Part shown: one piece after another, positions 8,988-16,458 of the stretch
Layout: each line of letters opens with the position of its first letter
Numbering within the stretch: position 1 is the stretch's first letter
NCBI RefSeq assembly: GCF_039994875.1
Contig: NZ_CP121196.1
Location: 2,418,001-2,482,000, forward strand
DNA from: Telmatobacter sp. DSM 110680
Lineage (GTDB): Bacteria; Acidobacteriota; Terriglobia; Terriglobales; Acidobacteriaceae
Length of the DNA: 64,000 nt
Direction: 5' to 3'
Translations under genes and position numbers: made by a program
The notes under the pieces: model-generated
The model's input: only the letters and a program-made list of their open reading frames with translations
What the model was told of the DNA's origin: nothing
Databases searched by the model: none

Positions 8988-9427
8988 ACTCTTCCAGTCT
9001 ACGGTCTTTGTGTCCGGCTACAACCACTTCCATTCCAGTGAAATCCACAGCGCTTTGGCCTCGACACAGACGGTCATTCGCGGGTTTGATAATCCACAAT
9101 AGCTCTGTTTTGTGCCAAGTCGGTTAACAGGACGGGCAAACAACCTCGATGGATTCCCCGTGACGTTTTGGTCATTTGCGCTGTAATCTATGTGGCAAGG
9201 GTATTACCTAGGTGCAGGTACCTCTGAGCGACAGGGGTGACGAAAGGCATGTGTATGATTTCCACTACACCTATATGGGGCTACCCGACAGCTTTTCAAC
9301 CGTCTGCCGATAACTGTAAAAGGGCAGATTGAAGTTTGCCAACGATTGATAAGCAGCACCCGGCCCGTGAAAGAAGAGCCGGTTTCGGTCCCACAGAGTT
9401 TGTTTCACTGGCGTAGAGGCGCAAAAC
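8988..9427. other. Divergent intergenic region
   Basis: About 440 bases separate the minus-strand receiver-reductase gene from the plus-strand LuxR-type gene, so it should hold promoters for both. I see no coding sequence. The clearest elements are two adjacent 8-base palindromes, ACCTAGGT at 9206-9213 and AGGTACCT at 9216-9223, two bases apart and about 205 bases before the LuxR-type start. I could not place -35/-10 pairs with confidence. Confidence 0.5.
9206..9223. promoter_or_regulatory. Paired 8-bp palindromes, possible operator
   Basis: ACCTAGGT and AGGTACCT lie two bases apart in the intergenic region upstream of the LuxR-type regulator. Palindromes of this size are typical of sites for dimeric LuxR/NarL-type regulators, so autoregulation is possible. 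Only the symmetry is seen; the binding protein is inference. Confidence 0.3.
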
Positions 9428-10132
9428 ATGAACAAGGTCATTCTTGCTGATTCCCAGGCAATATTCAGGGCCGGCACCGCGAAGGTGCTGGCTATGGACG
9501 AAGACCTGCGGATTATTGCCCAATGCACCGATTTGGACCGGATGATGCACGCAGTCACAACCTTCCCCGGATCCATCGTTGTCTTCGCAGCATCCCTGCG
9601 GCCCGATATGGCCCGCCTGAAAACGCTGCTCGAAGCCTCCAATAGCAGAGGCATCGTCATTGCCGAAAACACCGAGGCCGCCAGCAGCTATCTGCAACAG
9701 GGCTTCCGCGGTGTGGTTTTCCGCAACGTCACTGGCCAGGCGCTCGTAGAGTGCGTTCGCCGCGTGGCTGCCGGAGACACCTGGGCTCCTCCCCAACTCC
9801 AGATCCCCGACTCGCCCGAAGAGGATATGGTCGGCACTCGCGTACGCGACCGGCTTACACCCAAGGAGATGCGCATCGTCGCGCTCATCGTCCAGGGTTG
9901 CAAGAACCGCGAAATCGCACTGCGCCTCAAGACCACCGAGCAGGTGATCAAGAACTACCTCCGCTCCATCTACGACAAGACCGGCGTCAGCGATCGTCTC
10001 GAACTCGCTTTGTTTACGATCCATCACCGCGTCCTGGCCCAGGCTGCTGCCGAAGTAGGCAGCAAGCTCGAAGCGGAAATGCAGCAAGCTCCGGCCATTT
10101 CCACCGGATCCCCGGCGCTTGCCCAGTCGTAA
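9428..10132 (+). CDS. Atypical NarL/LuxR-type response regulator
   Basis: A 234-residue DNA-binding regulator. The C-terminal HTH of the LuxR/NarL type runs from about 140 to 200 (LTPKEMRIVALIVQG, then KNREIALRLKTTEQVIKNYL). The N-terminal receiver-like domain keeps an early acidic residue (Asp8) but, where the phospho-accepting Asp should end the third beta strand, it reads VVFAAS (51-56), with Ala or Ser. It is therefore probably not controlled by phosphorylation and may act as a constitutive or ligand-controlled regulator. The last 30 residues are Ala/Pro-rich and look disordered. It stands alone and converges on the rhomboid-like gene. Confidence 0.88.
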   Translation: MNKVILADSQAIFRAGTAKVLAMDEDLRIIAQCTDLDRMMHAVTTFPGSIVVFAASLRPDMARLKTLLEASNSRGIVIAENTEAASSYLQQGFRGVVFRNVTGQALVECVRRVAAGDTWAPPQLQIPDSPEEDMVGTRVRDRLTPKEMRIVALIVQGCKNREIALRLKTTEQVIKNYLRSIYDKTGVSDRLELALFTIHHRVLAQAAAEVGSKLEAEMQQAPAISTGSPALAQS

Positions 10133-10158
10133 GATAACTCGAGTCAATTCGAAAGCAA

Positions 10159-10187
10159 GAAGGCCGCTGACTGAATCAGCGGCCTTC
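10159..10187. terminator. Bidirectional hairpin between convergent genes
   Basis: Perfect 12-bp stem (GAAGGCCGCTGA pairing with TCAGCGGCCTTC) and a 5-base loop, between the stops of the LuxR-type gene and the rhomboid-like gene. The flanking T-run is short, so its strength is uncertain. Confidence 0.7.
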
Positions 10188-10214
10188 GTACTTCTGACTG
10201 GCTAACCTTCGAGC

Positions 10215-11036
10215 TTAATTCCAGCGCTTCTCGTCGTCATGGTCTTCGTCGATCTGCTTTCCGCTGCCGTCGAACTTAACGGTCCGGCCCTGAGAGCGCA
10301 TGTAGACTTCGAACTTCTTTGCAGCTCTCCGGCGTTTCCAGCGGTAGTAGCCGTTGCGTATCCCATACCATTTCTCGCTAAAGACAAACGAGAACCCGCG
10401 GCGCGGTGCCATCCGGATGAAGACCAATCCTGCCAGCGCTCCGCCGAGCTGCGCAAACGCATACATACGCATGGTGCCGAACATCATCGCGATCGCAACC
10501 AGCGCATAAATCAACGCCATGTAGCGCGCCTTGATGCCGATGACGAAGAACATCTGGAACTGCACATCCCCGTACAGCACTCCGATTGCCATCAGCAGTC
10601 CGAAGATGCCCCCGAAACAACCGTACAGTGGAATCGTGTCCCGCGATAATCCCATTGAAACACTTGCGCCATAGAGCGCGAGCGCCGCCAGCGCTGTGCC
10701 CACGACGGATGCGACGTAAAGCCCCATGATCCAGGTGTCGTTGTGAAAGGCCTCCAGGAACCCAGCTAGAAACCAGATCGAAAGCAGCTCAAACAGCGTG
10801 CCAAGTACTAGGTCCGTGGGATGTACAAGGCTGTAGGTGAAAGGCTGCCAGAGCCACCCGTGCAAAAATGTCGTCGGGTTAAAAATCAGACCGGCCAGAG
10901 CCGATCTCGTAGCCAGCGGCGCCGCTACTCCTGCGATAGCAAGAAGGAAGTAAGAGCCGAGATTCACCAGAACCAGGCGACGGGTCGCGCCGTGAAAATC
11001 AGGGAATGCTAACGGACTGGCGCCAATCCTTGCCAT
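10215..11036 (-). CDS. Rhomboid-fold membrane protein, probably proteolytically inactive
   Basis: A 273-residue protein with about six membrane segments and a basic cytoplasmic tail from about 208. The fold is recognised from WQPFTYSLVHP (about 63-73), the GIFGLL segment and the LGGALAG helix. An active rhomboid needs Gly-x-Ser-Gly and a His before the LGGAL helix. Here the first motif reads GCFG (139-142), with Phe141 in place of Ser, and the second reads AQLGGA, with Gln196 in place of His. Both catalytic residues are missing, as in iRhom-type pseudoproteases, so a binding or chaperone role is more likely than cleavage. No obvious partner gene is adjacent. Confidence 0.82.
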   Translation of the reverse strand: MARIGASPLAFPDFHGATRRLVLVNLGSYFLLAIAGVAAPLATRSALAGLIFNPTTFLHGWLWQPFTYSLVHPTDLVLGTLFELLSIWFLAGFLEAFHNDTWIMGLYVASVVGTALAALALYGASVSMGLSRDTIPLYGCFGGIFGLLMAIGVLYGDVQFQMFFVIGIKARYMALIYALVAIAMMFGTMRMYAFAQLGGALAGLVFIRMAPRRGFSFVFSEKWYGIRNGYYRWKRRRAAKKFEVYMRSQGRTVKFDGSGKQIDEDHDDEKRWN

Positions 11037-11109
11037 GGTAGTGACAGGTTAAATGGAACGCCTTGTGCGTGTCATTGGGACATCAGCGTTGGGAATAACG
11101 GCAAATCCC

Positions 11110-12564
11110 TCATGGTGCAACAACCAGTCCTCGGTGGCCTTTCGCATCGACAGCCCGAACGCCAAAAATCACATTGTCTTTCGAGACAGGAAGTGAAACC
11201 GTAACCGGCCCCTCTGAAGCGGTGGCCGCGACCTGCTTTACATATTGCCAGCTTGGCGCGGTGGTCTCGCGCCACAGAACCTCGTAATGGGCTACGCCTC
11301 CGCCGACCGGCGGCTCCCATGTAAGTGTCGAGCCATTCTCCGTCATCTTGTTTACGATTATGACCTTTTGCGGCTCACCGGGCGCCGCGGCAAGTGTTGC
11401 CAGGGTCGCCGCATTTAAACGCGCTACAGCAGCCACGTAGTTGAAGTCGACAAATTCGATGAGGTCACCGAGCACGGGCGACTCCGATCCGGACTGAGGT
11501 TTGGTCACATTCTGATGCTGGTGGTTGTAGTCCTCGCGCCATTCGGTAAACCGCACTGCCGCAAACCCCTCGCGGTTAAACGAACTGTGGTCGCCACCGC
11601 GTAAATAGCGGTCGGGCCGGTTTACGAGAAAAGCCGAAAAGGGTTTGGCTGTCGCCTGCTTTGAGAAATAGGCTCGCGTCGTTTCAGCGATCGCCCGCGC
11701 CAGTTCGCGGCTGGGTGAGTCATCCTCCTTGCCCAATGCACGGACCTTACGCGCCTCCTCCGGAATAGCCGATACCGGAACGCCCTCTGAAAATACGCGC
11801 ACCCTGTCCTTCAACTGCAATGGATCGTCCGGGGTCGTGTTTCCGCCAACGATGTCGTTATTCAGCACCGCTTCGAGATCCCAGCCTTCGTCCTTCGCCA
11901 CTTTGGCAAGGTGCCCCGATCCCACTAGTCCCTGCTCTTCGCCTGCTACAGCTGCATACACAATGGTCCCCGGAAACTTCAGCTTGCTCAAGGCGCGTGC
12001 ACACTCTAGCGAGACCGCGACGCCAGAGGCATCGTCGTTCGCGCCCGGTGCTGCACCATGATCATCCAGTATGTTCAGATTGCGCGAGTCGTAGTGGCCG
12101 GTGACCAGTACGATTCGTTTGGATTGCGCTGGGTCCGTCCCCCGCTGTATGGCATACACATTGGTGATCTTTGTCGGCTTGGGAATTCTCCCCGCCCATG
12201 GACTGCCGCTGGCACTGCCCGGATCAGCCGTAAAGGTGTCGCGCTTGATCTCCAGGCAGCCGCCGCACTCGCGGGAGATAGATTCGAACTCTTCTGCGAT
12301 CCAGTCCGCCGCAGCGTTAATGCCTTCGCGGGGCGGCAAATCCGTCTCCATGCTCGACAAGGTGCTGCGCGTACCGAAACTAACCAGCTTTTCTATCGTC
12401 TGATGTATTTGACCGGGCTTGATCAAGGCGATAGCCCGGGCAATTGCCGGATCGGCCGGCGGCACACCAACCGGCATTGCATGCAGCGCGTAGTCTGGCT
12501 GAGCGCAGACAGCATCACACATCAGCGCCAGCCCGCAAAGGAGGACCGTTCTAGCAAACCACAT
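11110..12564 (-). CDS. Secreted M28-family zinc metallopeptidase with C-terminal FnIII-like domain
   Basis: A 484-residue exported aminopeptidase-type enzyme. A signal peptide (about 1-21, ending near VCA) precedes the M28 catalytic domain. Zinc and catalytic motifs are in order: HYDSR, GANDDASG, AVAGEEQGLVG, NNDIVGG and GDHSSFN. A C-terminal beta-sandwich domain (about 395-484, including LTWEPP and HYEVLWRE) resembles fibronectin type III. The start at 12564 is chosen over one at 12675 because it begins the signal peptide and has GGAG about 9 bases upstream. The gene is divergent from the LysW-like gene, and their promoters share 147 bases. Confidence 0.9.
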   Translation of the reverse strand: MWFARTVLLCGLALMCDAVCAQPDYALHAMPVGVPPADPAIARAIALIKPGQIHQTIEKLVSFGTRSTLSSMETDLPPREGINAAADWIAEEFESISRECGGCLEIKRDTFTADPGSASGSPWAGRIPKPTKITNVYAIQRGTDPAQSKRIVLVTGHYDSRNLNILDDHGAAPGANDDASGVAVSLECARALSKLKFPGTIVYAAVAGEEQGLVGSGHLAKVAKDEGWDLEAVLNNDIVGGNTTPDDPLQLKDRVRVFSEGVPVSAIPEEARKVRALGKEDDSPSRELARAIAETTRAYFSKQATAKPFSAFLVNRPDRYLRGGDHSSFNREGFAAVRFTEWREDYNHQHQNVTKPQSGSESPVLGDLIEFVDFNYVAAVARLNAATLATLAAAPGEPQKVIIVNKMTENGSTLTWEPPVGGGVAHYEVLWRETTAPSWQYVKQVAATASEGPVTVSLPVSKDNVIFGVRAVDAKGHRGLVVAP

Positions 12565-12614
12565 TGTCAATCTCCGGAGGTCGTACTTCGGTTTCAAGAG
12601 TGGGAAGCAGCCTC

Positions 12615-12642
12615 TTGACCTTTGGCACGGTTTGCCTAAAAC
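12615..12642 (+). promoter_or_regulatory. Candidate sigma-70-type promoter for the LysW-like gene
   Basis: TTGACC at 12615-12620, 16 bases, then TAAAAC at 12637-12642, about 70 bases before the LysW-like start. Both boxes are reasonable but not perfect matches. Confidence 0.4.
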
Positions 12643-12654
12643 TAACCCAAGTCC

Positions 12655-12669
12655 GTACCCTAAGGGTAC
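12655..12669. promoter_or_regulatory. 15-bp palindrome, possible operator or leader hairpin
   Basis: GTACCC-TAA-GGGTAC is a perfect inverted repeat in the leader between the candidate promoter and the LysW-like start. It could be a repressor site for the operon; the binding factor is not known. Confidence 0.35.
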
Positions 12670-12711
12670 CGTCATCCTACATCACGAAATGCCTTGAGAG
12701 AGGAGGCTGCC

Positions 12712-12909
12712 ATGACAAGCTGCCCGGAATGTGAAAACGATTTAGATATCGACGTTGAAGAAGCGGAAGAGGGCGACGTGGTCGCCTGCGGTGAATGTGG
12801 AACTGAGTACGAAATCGTCGGTGTCGAGCCGCTCGAACTGTCTAAAGTGGAAGACGGCATTCTCGAAGACGACGATGATTTTCTGAATGAGGACGAGGAG
12901 GAAGAGTGA
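12712..12909 (+). CDS. LysW-like small zinc-ribbon protein
   Basis: A 65-residue acidic protein with two CxxC pairs (Cys4/Cys7 and Cys26/Cys29) and the pattern CGECGTEYEIVGVEPLEL, a close match in layout to LysW, the amino-group carrier protein of lysine and arginine biosynthesis. Classical LysW ends in EDWGE, where the terminal Glu carries the substrate. This protein ends in a run of Asp and Glu (EDEEEE), so the terminal Glu is kept but not the full tail. No LysX, LysZ, LysY or LysJ homologue is visible in the window, so the carrier role is not supported by context. AGGAGG lies 8 bases before the chosen ATG; the GTG of the next gene overlaps its stop. Confidence 0.8.
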   Translation: MTSCPECENDLDIDVEEAEEGDVVACGECGTEYEIVGVEPLELSKVEDGILEDDDDFLNEDEEEE

Positions 12910-13274
12910 AAGGCAACCGCGCAAGACTGTCGACATGGGCAGTTTTTATCACCCTTGCGGCAGGCATCGTTCCAGCGGTACATCCAACCGGTGAAGCTTA
13001 CGCACAGAACCTGGGTCAGCGCAATGTGGCCGGCCTCGTACTCGACGCCAACTCAGCCCCCGTGCAGGGGGCGACAGTGTTCCTCAAAAATCAGAAAACC
13101 AAGTCGATACGCAGTTATACGTCCGCAACAAACGGCAGCTTTCGCTTTGCACAGGTCAACATGACCGATGACTACGATTTGTGGGCTGAAAAGGAAGGCA
13201 AGAAAAGTCCCACCAAAACAGTCAGCAGTTGGGACGCACGCAAGGAGTTTTCAACGGAACTCAAATTCAAGTAA
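12906..13274 (+). CDS. Small exported carboxypeptidase-regulatory-like (beta-sandwich) protein
   Basis: A 122-residue protein with a signal peptide (about 1-34, ending near AYAQ) and a single CarboxypepD_reg-like domain: NVAGLVLDANSAPVQGATVFL, then NGSFRFAQV and the DYDLWAEKEGKKS segment. Such domains are common in exported proteins of this phylum; the ligand is unknown. It starts with GTG whose last two bases are shared with the stop codon of the LysW-like gene, with GGAGGA just upstream, so the two are translationally coupled. The pairing of a cytoplasmic zinc protein with an exported one is unexplained. Confidence 0.78.
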   Translation: MKGNRARLSTWAVFITLAAGIVPAVHPTGEAYAQNLGQRNVAGLVLDANSAPVQGATVFLKNQKTKSIRSYTSATNGSFRFAQVNMTDDYDLWAEKEGKKSPTKTVSSWDARKEFSTELKFK

Positions 13275-13328
13275 CCCTCGCCGTTTTCACGAACGATTCC
13301 GTTCGAGGGTCTTGAGATTCGGGGCAGG

Positions 13329-13706
13329 CTACTTCAGCTTGCCCCTGCTCGACAAAGCGAACTGATTTCCGTCTGCATCCTTGAACACAGCAACCGAACC
13401 CCACTCTTCCGTGGTCGGCTCCTTCGTGAAAACCACGCCCTTCTTCTTCATCGCATCCGCAGTGGCAAAGACATCGTCGCACCAGAACGAAATGGATTGA
13501 AAATCGCCGATGCGTTTTTCGTGACCTTCCGGCGTAAAAAGCGCAATTCCCGTATCAGCCCCGGCAAATTTCAACTCTATCCATCGTTGATTAGGCATGT
13601 ACGGCTGATCCGTCATCCCCTTCATTCCCAGAGCCTCGGTATAAAACTTCAACGCTACGTCCTGGTCACGCACTGGAATGCCCACAAACTTGATGCCTCG
13701 AATCAT
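13329..13706 (-). CDS. VOC-superfamily (glyoxalase/bleomycin-resistance-like) protein
   Basis: A 125-residue single-domain protein with paired beta-alpha-beta-beta-beta modules: IKFVGIPVRDQDVALKFYTEALG at the start and DVFATADAMKKKGVVFTKEP, then VAVFKDADGNQFALS at the end. The closing Asp-x-Asp-Gly-Asn-x-Phe pattern is typical of the superfamily. Members bind a metal and act as dioxygenases, isomerases or resistance proteins; the sequence does not show which. It stands alone, converging on the LysW operon. Confidence 0.82.
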   Translation of the reverse strand: MIRGIKFVGIPVRDQDVALKFYTEALGMKGMTDQPYMPNQRWIELKFAGADTGIALFTPEGHEKRIGDFQSISFWCDDVFATADAMKKKGVVFTKEPTTEEWGSVAVFKDADGNQFALSSRGKLK

Positions 13707-13791
13707 TTTTCCTCACAGTGCGTAGAGAATATCTCGGCTAATTTCAGCAATCAATCAGGCATCGAATGCTATAGTAGCTATTGGTATAGAG

Positions 13792-14106
13792 ATGCCGGTA
13801 CTGGATGATTACATCATCGACACGTTGATGCGAGATCTGGTGGGACACGACCGAAAACCGGTTAGTTTCCTGGTGTACGTATGGCTCGCTTCCGAGCAGT
13901 CAAAAACTGCCTCGGAAGTGCGCGTGAGCTATCAGCAGGTAGCCGACTCTGTTGGAATTTCGAAAAGCTCTGCTCAGGCCTCTATTCGCTGGCTGCTGAG
14001 ACGCAAACTGCTCACTGTAAAGAAAGAAACGGTGACCGCGACTCCCATCTATGCAGTGCGCAGCCCGTGGCGTGACGCCGCACGACGCACTAAAGATCGC
14101 GGGTGA
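13792..14106 (+). CDS. Small winged-helix DNA-binding protein
   Basis: A 104-residue protein whose centre (about 40-85) reads as a helix-turn-helix: VSYQQVADSVGISKSSAQASIRWLLRRKLLTV, then a beta-wing with alternating Thr/Val. This is the GntR/MarR-like winged-helix pattern without an effector domain. No clear ribosome site precedes the ATG; a TATAGT box lies at 13770-13775. It is followed closely by the convergent lipoprotein gene. Targets are unknown. Confidence 0.7.
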   Translation: MPVLDDYIIDTLMRDLVGHDRKPVSFLVYVWLASEQSKTASEVRVSYQQVADSVGISKSSAQASIRWLLRRKLLTVKKETVTATPIYAVRSPWRDAARRTKDRG

Positions 14107-14117
14107 CCGCCAGCTGG

Positions 14118-14804
14118 TCACTCCTGGTTTAAAGTCACGTTCCCATTGATGGTTTCGATCGTCACATGGTTCAGACCGCTGCCAACGATCCCGCGCGCGC
14201 GGATGTACTTGCGCGGTGTGCCAAATGAGTTATCCCAATTGTCCGACTCGCGGACGTCCAGCCCGGCGTGCTGCGTGATGCGGTATTGCTTGTCGGTCCG
14301 CGTATACGCGAGGGTAATCTTCACCTCCATCGGGAAATCCTTAGGGACGGTAAGCTGAATGTCCCCGCCCTTCGAAGTGAGCTGAATATCCCGCTCCTGG
14401 CCTGAGGAACCAATTTCATGTACGGTAATTCCGCCGCCCATGGATGTTGCTTTCACTGGCCCCTCAGAGGTCCCAATCGTGATTTCTCCGCCCATGGTTG
14501 TGGCGTCAACGGACCCCGATGCATGGTCAACGTCGACTCCTCCGCCCATCGTCTTTATCCGCGCAAATGAAGCGACATTGCCCACGTGAATGCCGCCGCC
14601 CATCGTGTTCAGCGTGGCTCCATGCGGTGCATTCGCTACGTCAATTCCGCCACCCATCTTGTTGATGATGAGTTCTCCAGATGTCCCCTTCGTGCTATCG
14701 GACATCCCGCTATCAACGAAGTGCGAACCGTACCCTCTGCAACCAGCCAGACTTGCTGGCAGCGCGCCCACCAGCAGCAATGCACATCCTTTGCGCAGGT
14801 TCAT
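14118..14804 (-). CDS. Lipoprotein with repeated MGGG motifs (adhesin-like beta-helix type)
   Basis: A 228-residue protein with a lipoprotein signal peptide (LASLAGC-type box, lipidated Cys22). Residues about 45-130 contain five Met-Gly-Gly motifs (KMGGGI, TMGGGI, TMGGGV, TMGGEI, SMGGGI) roughly 18-20 residues apart, each followed by a short alternating hydrophobic strand. This spacing suggests a right-handed beta-helix or stacked-sheet fold like the DUF4097 group of putative adhesins. A non-repetitive C-terminal part follows with NGNVTL at the end. AGGAGGT lies 8 bases before the start. It probably faces the periplasm or surface; function unknown. Confidence 0.78.
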   Translation of the reverse strand: MNLRKGCALLLVGALPASLAGCRGYGSHFVDSGMSDSTKGTSGELIINKMGGGIDVANAPHGATLNTMGGGIHVGNVASFARIKTMGGGVDVDHASGSVDATTMGGEITIGTSEGPVKATSMGGGITVHEIGSSGQERDIQLTSKGGDIQLTVPKDFPMEVKITLAYTRTDKQYRITQHAGLDVRESDNWDNSFGTPRKYIRARGIVGSGLNHVTIETINGNVTLNQE

Positions 14805-14909
14805 ATCTCAAACCTCCTGATCGATCAGAAACGCACGTTCCCCAAAGAACCATACGCTTGCGCTGTGCTTGGGGTTCCCTCCCGCTCGAAACCAAGGCAT
14901 GGCCGGGTC

Positions 14910-16385
14910 TTATCCGTCGAGCTTCTTGGTTACAAGTTCATTCAGCAACGCAGGGTTGGCTTGCCCCTTCGACGCCTTCATCACCTGCCCCACAAAGAAG
15001 CCTGCCATCGTCTTCTTCCCGGCGCGATACTGCTCCACCTGCTTGGGATTTGCGGCGATCACCTGGTCGATCATTGCCTCGATCGCCGAGGAATCTGTTA
15101 TCTGCTGCGGTTTCTCGCGTTCGTAAACAGCAGGGAAGTCCTCGCCCTTTTCAAAGGCAATATCAAACAGTCCCTTCAACTGCTTCGAACTGATCATACC
15201 TTCATCGAGCAGATCAGCCGCAAACACTAAACCCGCCATCGAAATCGGAGACTGATCCAATTCAAGCCCGAGCGCCTTCAGCCGACCGCCAAGTTCGCTC
15301 AGCAGCAAGTTGGCAACGCGCCGAGGATTCTTTGCCGTCTTTGCCGCAGCCTCGAACCTGTCTGCAAATTCGCGCGAAGCCGTCAGTGTGTGCGCGTCCT
15401 TAGGATTCAGTTCGTACTCGGCGATCATCCGTTTACGCCGCGCCTCGGGAAGCTCCGGCAGTTTCGCCCGCACCGACTCTAGAAACTCCGGCGTTACGAT
15501 CAACGGCGGCAGATCCGGCTCGGGAAAGTAGCGGTAGTCGTGCGCCTGTTCCTTCGAACGCATCGAGTAGGTGCGTCCCTCGTGCGCATTCCACAGCCGC
15601 GTCTCCTGCACCACGCGACCGCCCTCCTCGATCACCTCGATCTGCCGCTCGATCTCGTATTCGAGAGCCTGGCGGATGAAGCGGAAGCTATTTACGTTTT
15701 TCACTTCTGCCTTCGTGCCGAACTTCTCCTGACCTCGAGGCCGTACGCTTACGTTGGCATCGCAGCGCAGCGATCCTTCTTCCATATTGCAGTCAGAGAC
15801 CGCCGTATACAGCAGGATCTCCTTCAGCCGCGTCAGGTACTCGAAGGCCTCGTCAGGCGTGCGAATGTCTGGCTCGCTCACAATCTCCGCCAGCGGTGTA
15901 CCGCAGCGGTTCAGGTCGAGATACGTCCGCGTAGCAGAATCCGAAAAGCCGTCATGCAGGCTTTTGCCCGCGTCCTCTTCCATGTGCAGGCGCGTAATGC
16001 CGATGCGCTTGATGCTGCCATCCGCTGTCGGCACCTCAATCCAACCGTGCTCAGCCAGCGGCTTGTCGAACTGCGAAATCTGGTAGCCCTTGGGAAGGTC
16101 GGGATAGAAATAGTTCTTCCGCGCAAAGATCGACCGCTCGCGCACCTCGCAGTTCAACGCCAGCGAAGCCATCACGGCAAACTCTACGGCCTTGGCATTC
16201 AACACCGGCAGCGAGCCGGGCAATCCCAGGCACACCGGGCAAACATTCGTATTCGGCTCCGAGCCAAACTTATTCGCGCATCCGCAAAACACTTTGCTTG
16301 CAGTGAGCAGTTGTACATGGACTTCAAGCCCGATCACCGGCTCGTACTTGGCAAGAACATCAGGAGAAAGCGCTGTTGCAGCCAT
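14910..16385 (-). CDS. gatB: Asp-tRNA(Asn)/Glu-tRNA(Gln) amidotransferase subunit B
   Basis: Activates mischarged Glu-tRNA(Gln) and Asp-tRNA(Asn) for amidation in the GatCAB complex. The 491-residue protein has the cradle domain with LEVHVQL at its start, the two Cys pairs of the zinc site (CGCANKFG then CPVCLGLPG), the LNRCGTPLAEIVSEPD and DCNMEEGSLRCDANVSVRP blocks, and a C-terminal YqeY-like tail domain from about 345, ending FVGQVMKASKGQANPALLNELV. Length and order are normal. GatA and GatC are not adjacent, which is common outside the Firmicutes-type operon. Confidence 0.97.
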   Translation of the reverse strand: MAATALSPDVLAKYEPVIGLEVHVQLLTASKVFCGCANKFGSEPNTNVCPVCLGLPGSLPVLNAKAVEFAVMASLALNCEVRERSIFARKNYFYPDLPKGYQISQFDKPLAEHGWIEVPTADGSIKRIGITRLHMEEDAGKSLHDGFSDSATRTYLDLNRCGTPLAEIVSEPDIRTPDEAFEYLTRLKEILLYTAVSDCNMEEGSLRCDANVSVRPRGQEKFGTKAEVKNVNSFRFIRQALEYEIERQIEVIEEGGRVVQETRLWNAHEGRTYSMRSKEQAHDYRYFPEPDLPPLIVTPEFLESVRAKLPELPEARRKRMIAEYELNPKDAHTLTASREFADRFEAAAKTAKNPRRVANLLLSELGGRLKALGLELDQSPISMAGLVFAADLLDEGMISSKQLKGLFDIAFEKGEDFPAVYEREKPQQITDSSAIEAMIDQVIAANPKQVEQYRAGKKTMAGFFVGQVMKASKGQANPALLNELVTKKLDG

Positions 16386-16408
16386 ATCTAAATTCTAGCG
16401 TGTAAAAA

Positions 16409-16433
16409 GAAGGCCGCGCTGGGCGCGGCCTTC
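16409..16433 (-). terminator. Intrinsic terminator of the VOC-protein gene
   Basis: On the minus strand an 11-bp GC-rich perfect stem (GAAGGCCGCGC with GCGCGGCCTTC, 3-base loop) is followed by TTTTTAC. It ends the transcript of the 16459-17391 gene and insulates gatB. Confidence 0.85.
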
Positions 16434-16458
16434 TCGCAGACAAAAGTTTTTCCGATCG

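Noticed and set aside
9296..10147. Long minus-strand reading opposite the LuxR-type gene
   Set aside because: It is fully antisense to a gene with clear HTH and receiver features and shows no domain of its own.
13273..13313. Terminator between the exported protein and the VOC gene
   Set aside because: The ACCCTCG/CGAGGGT repeat encloses a long loop and has no T-run.
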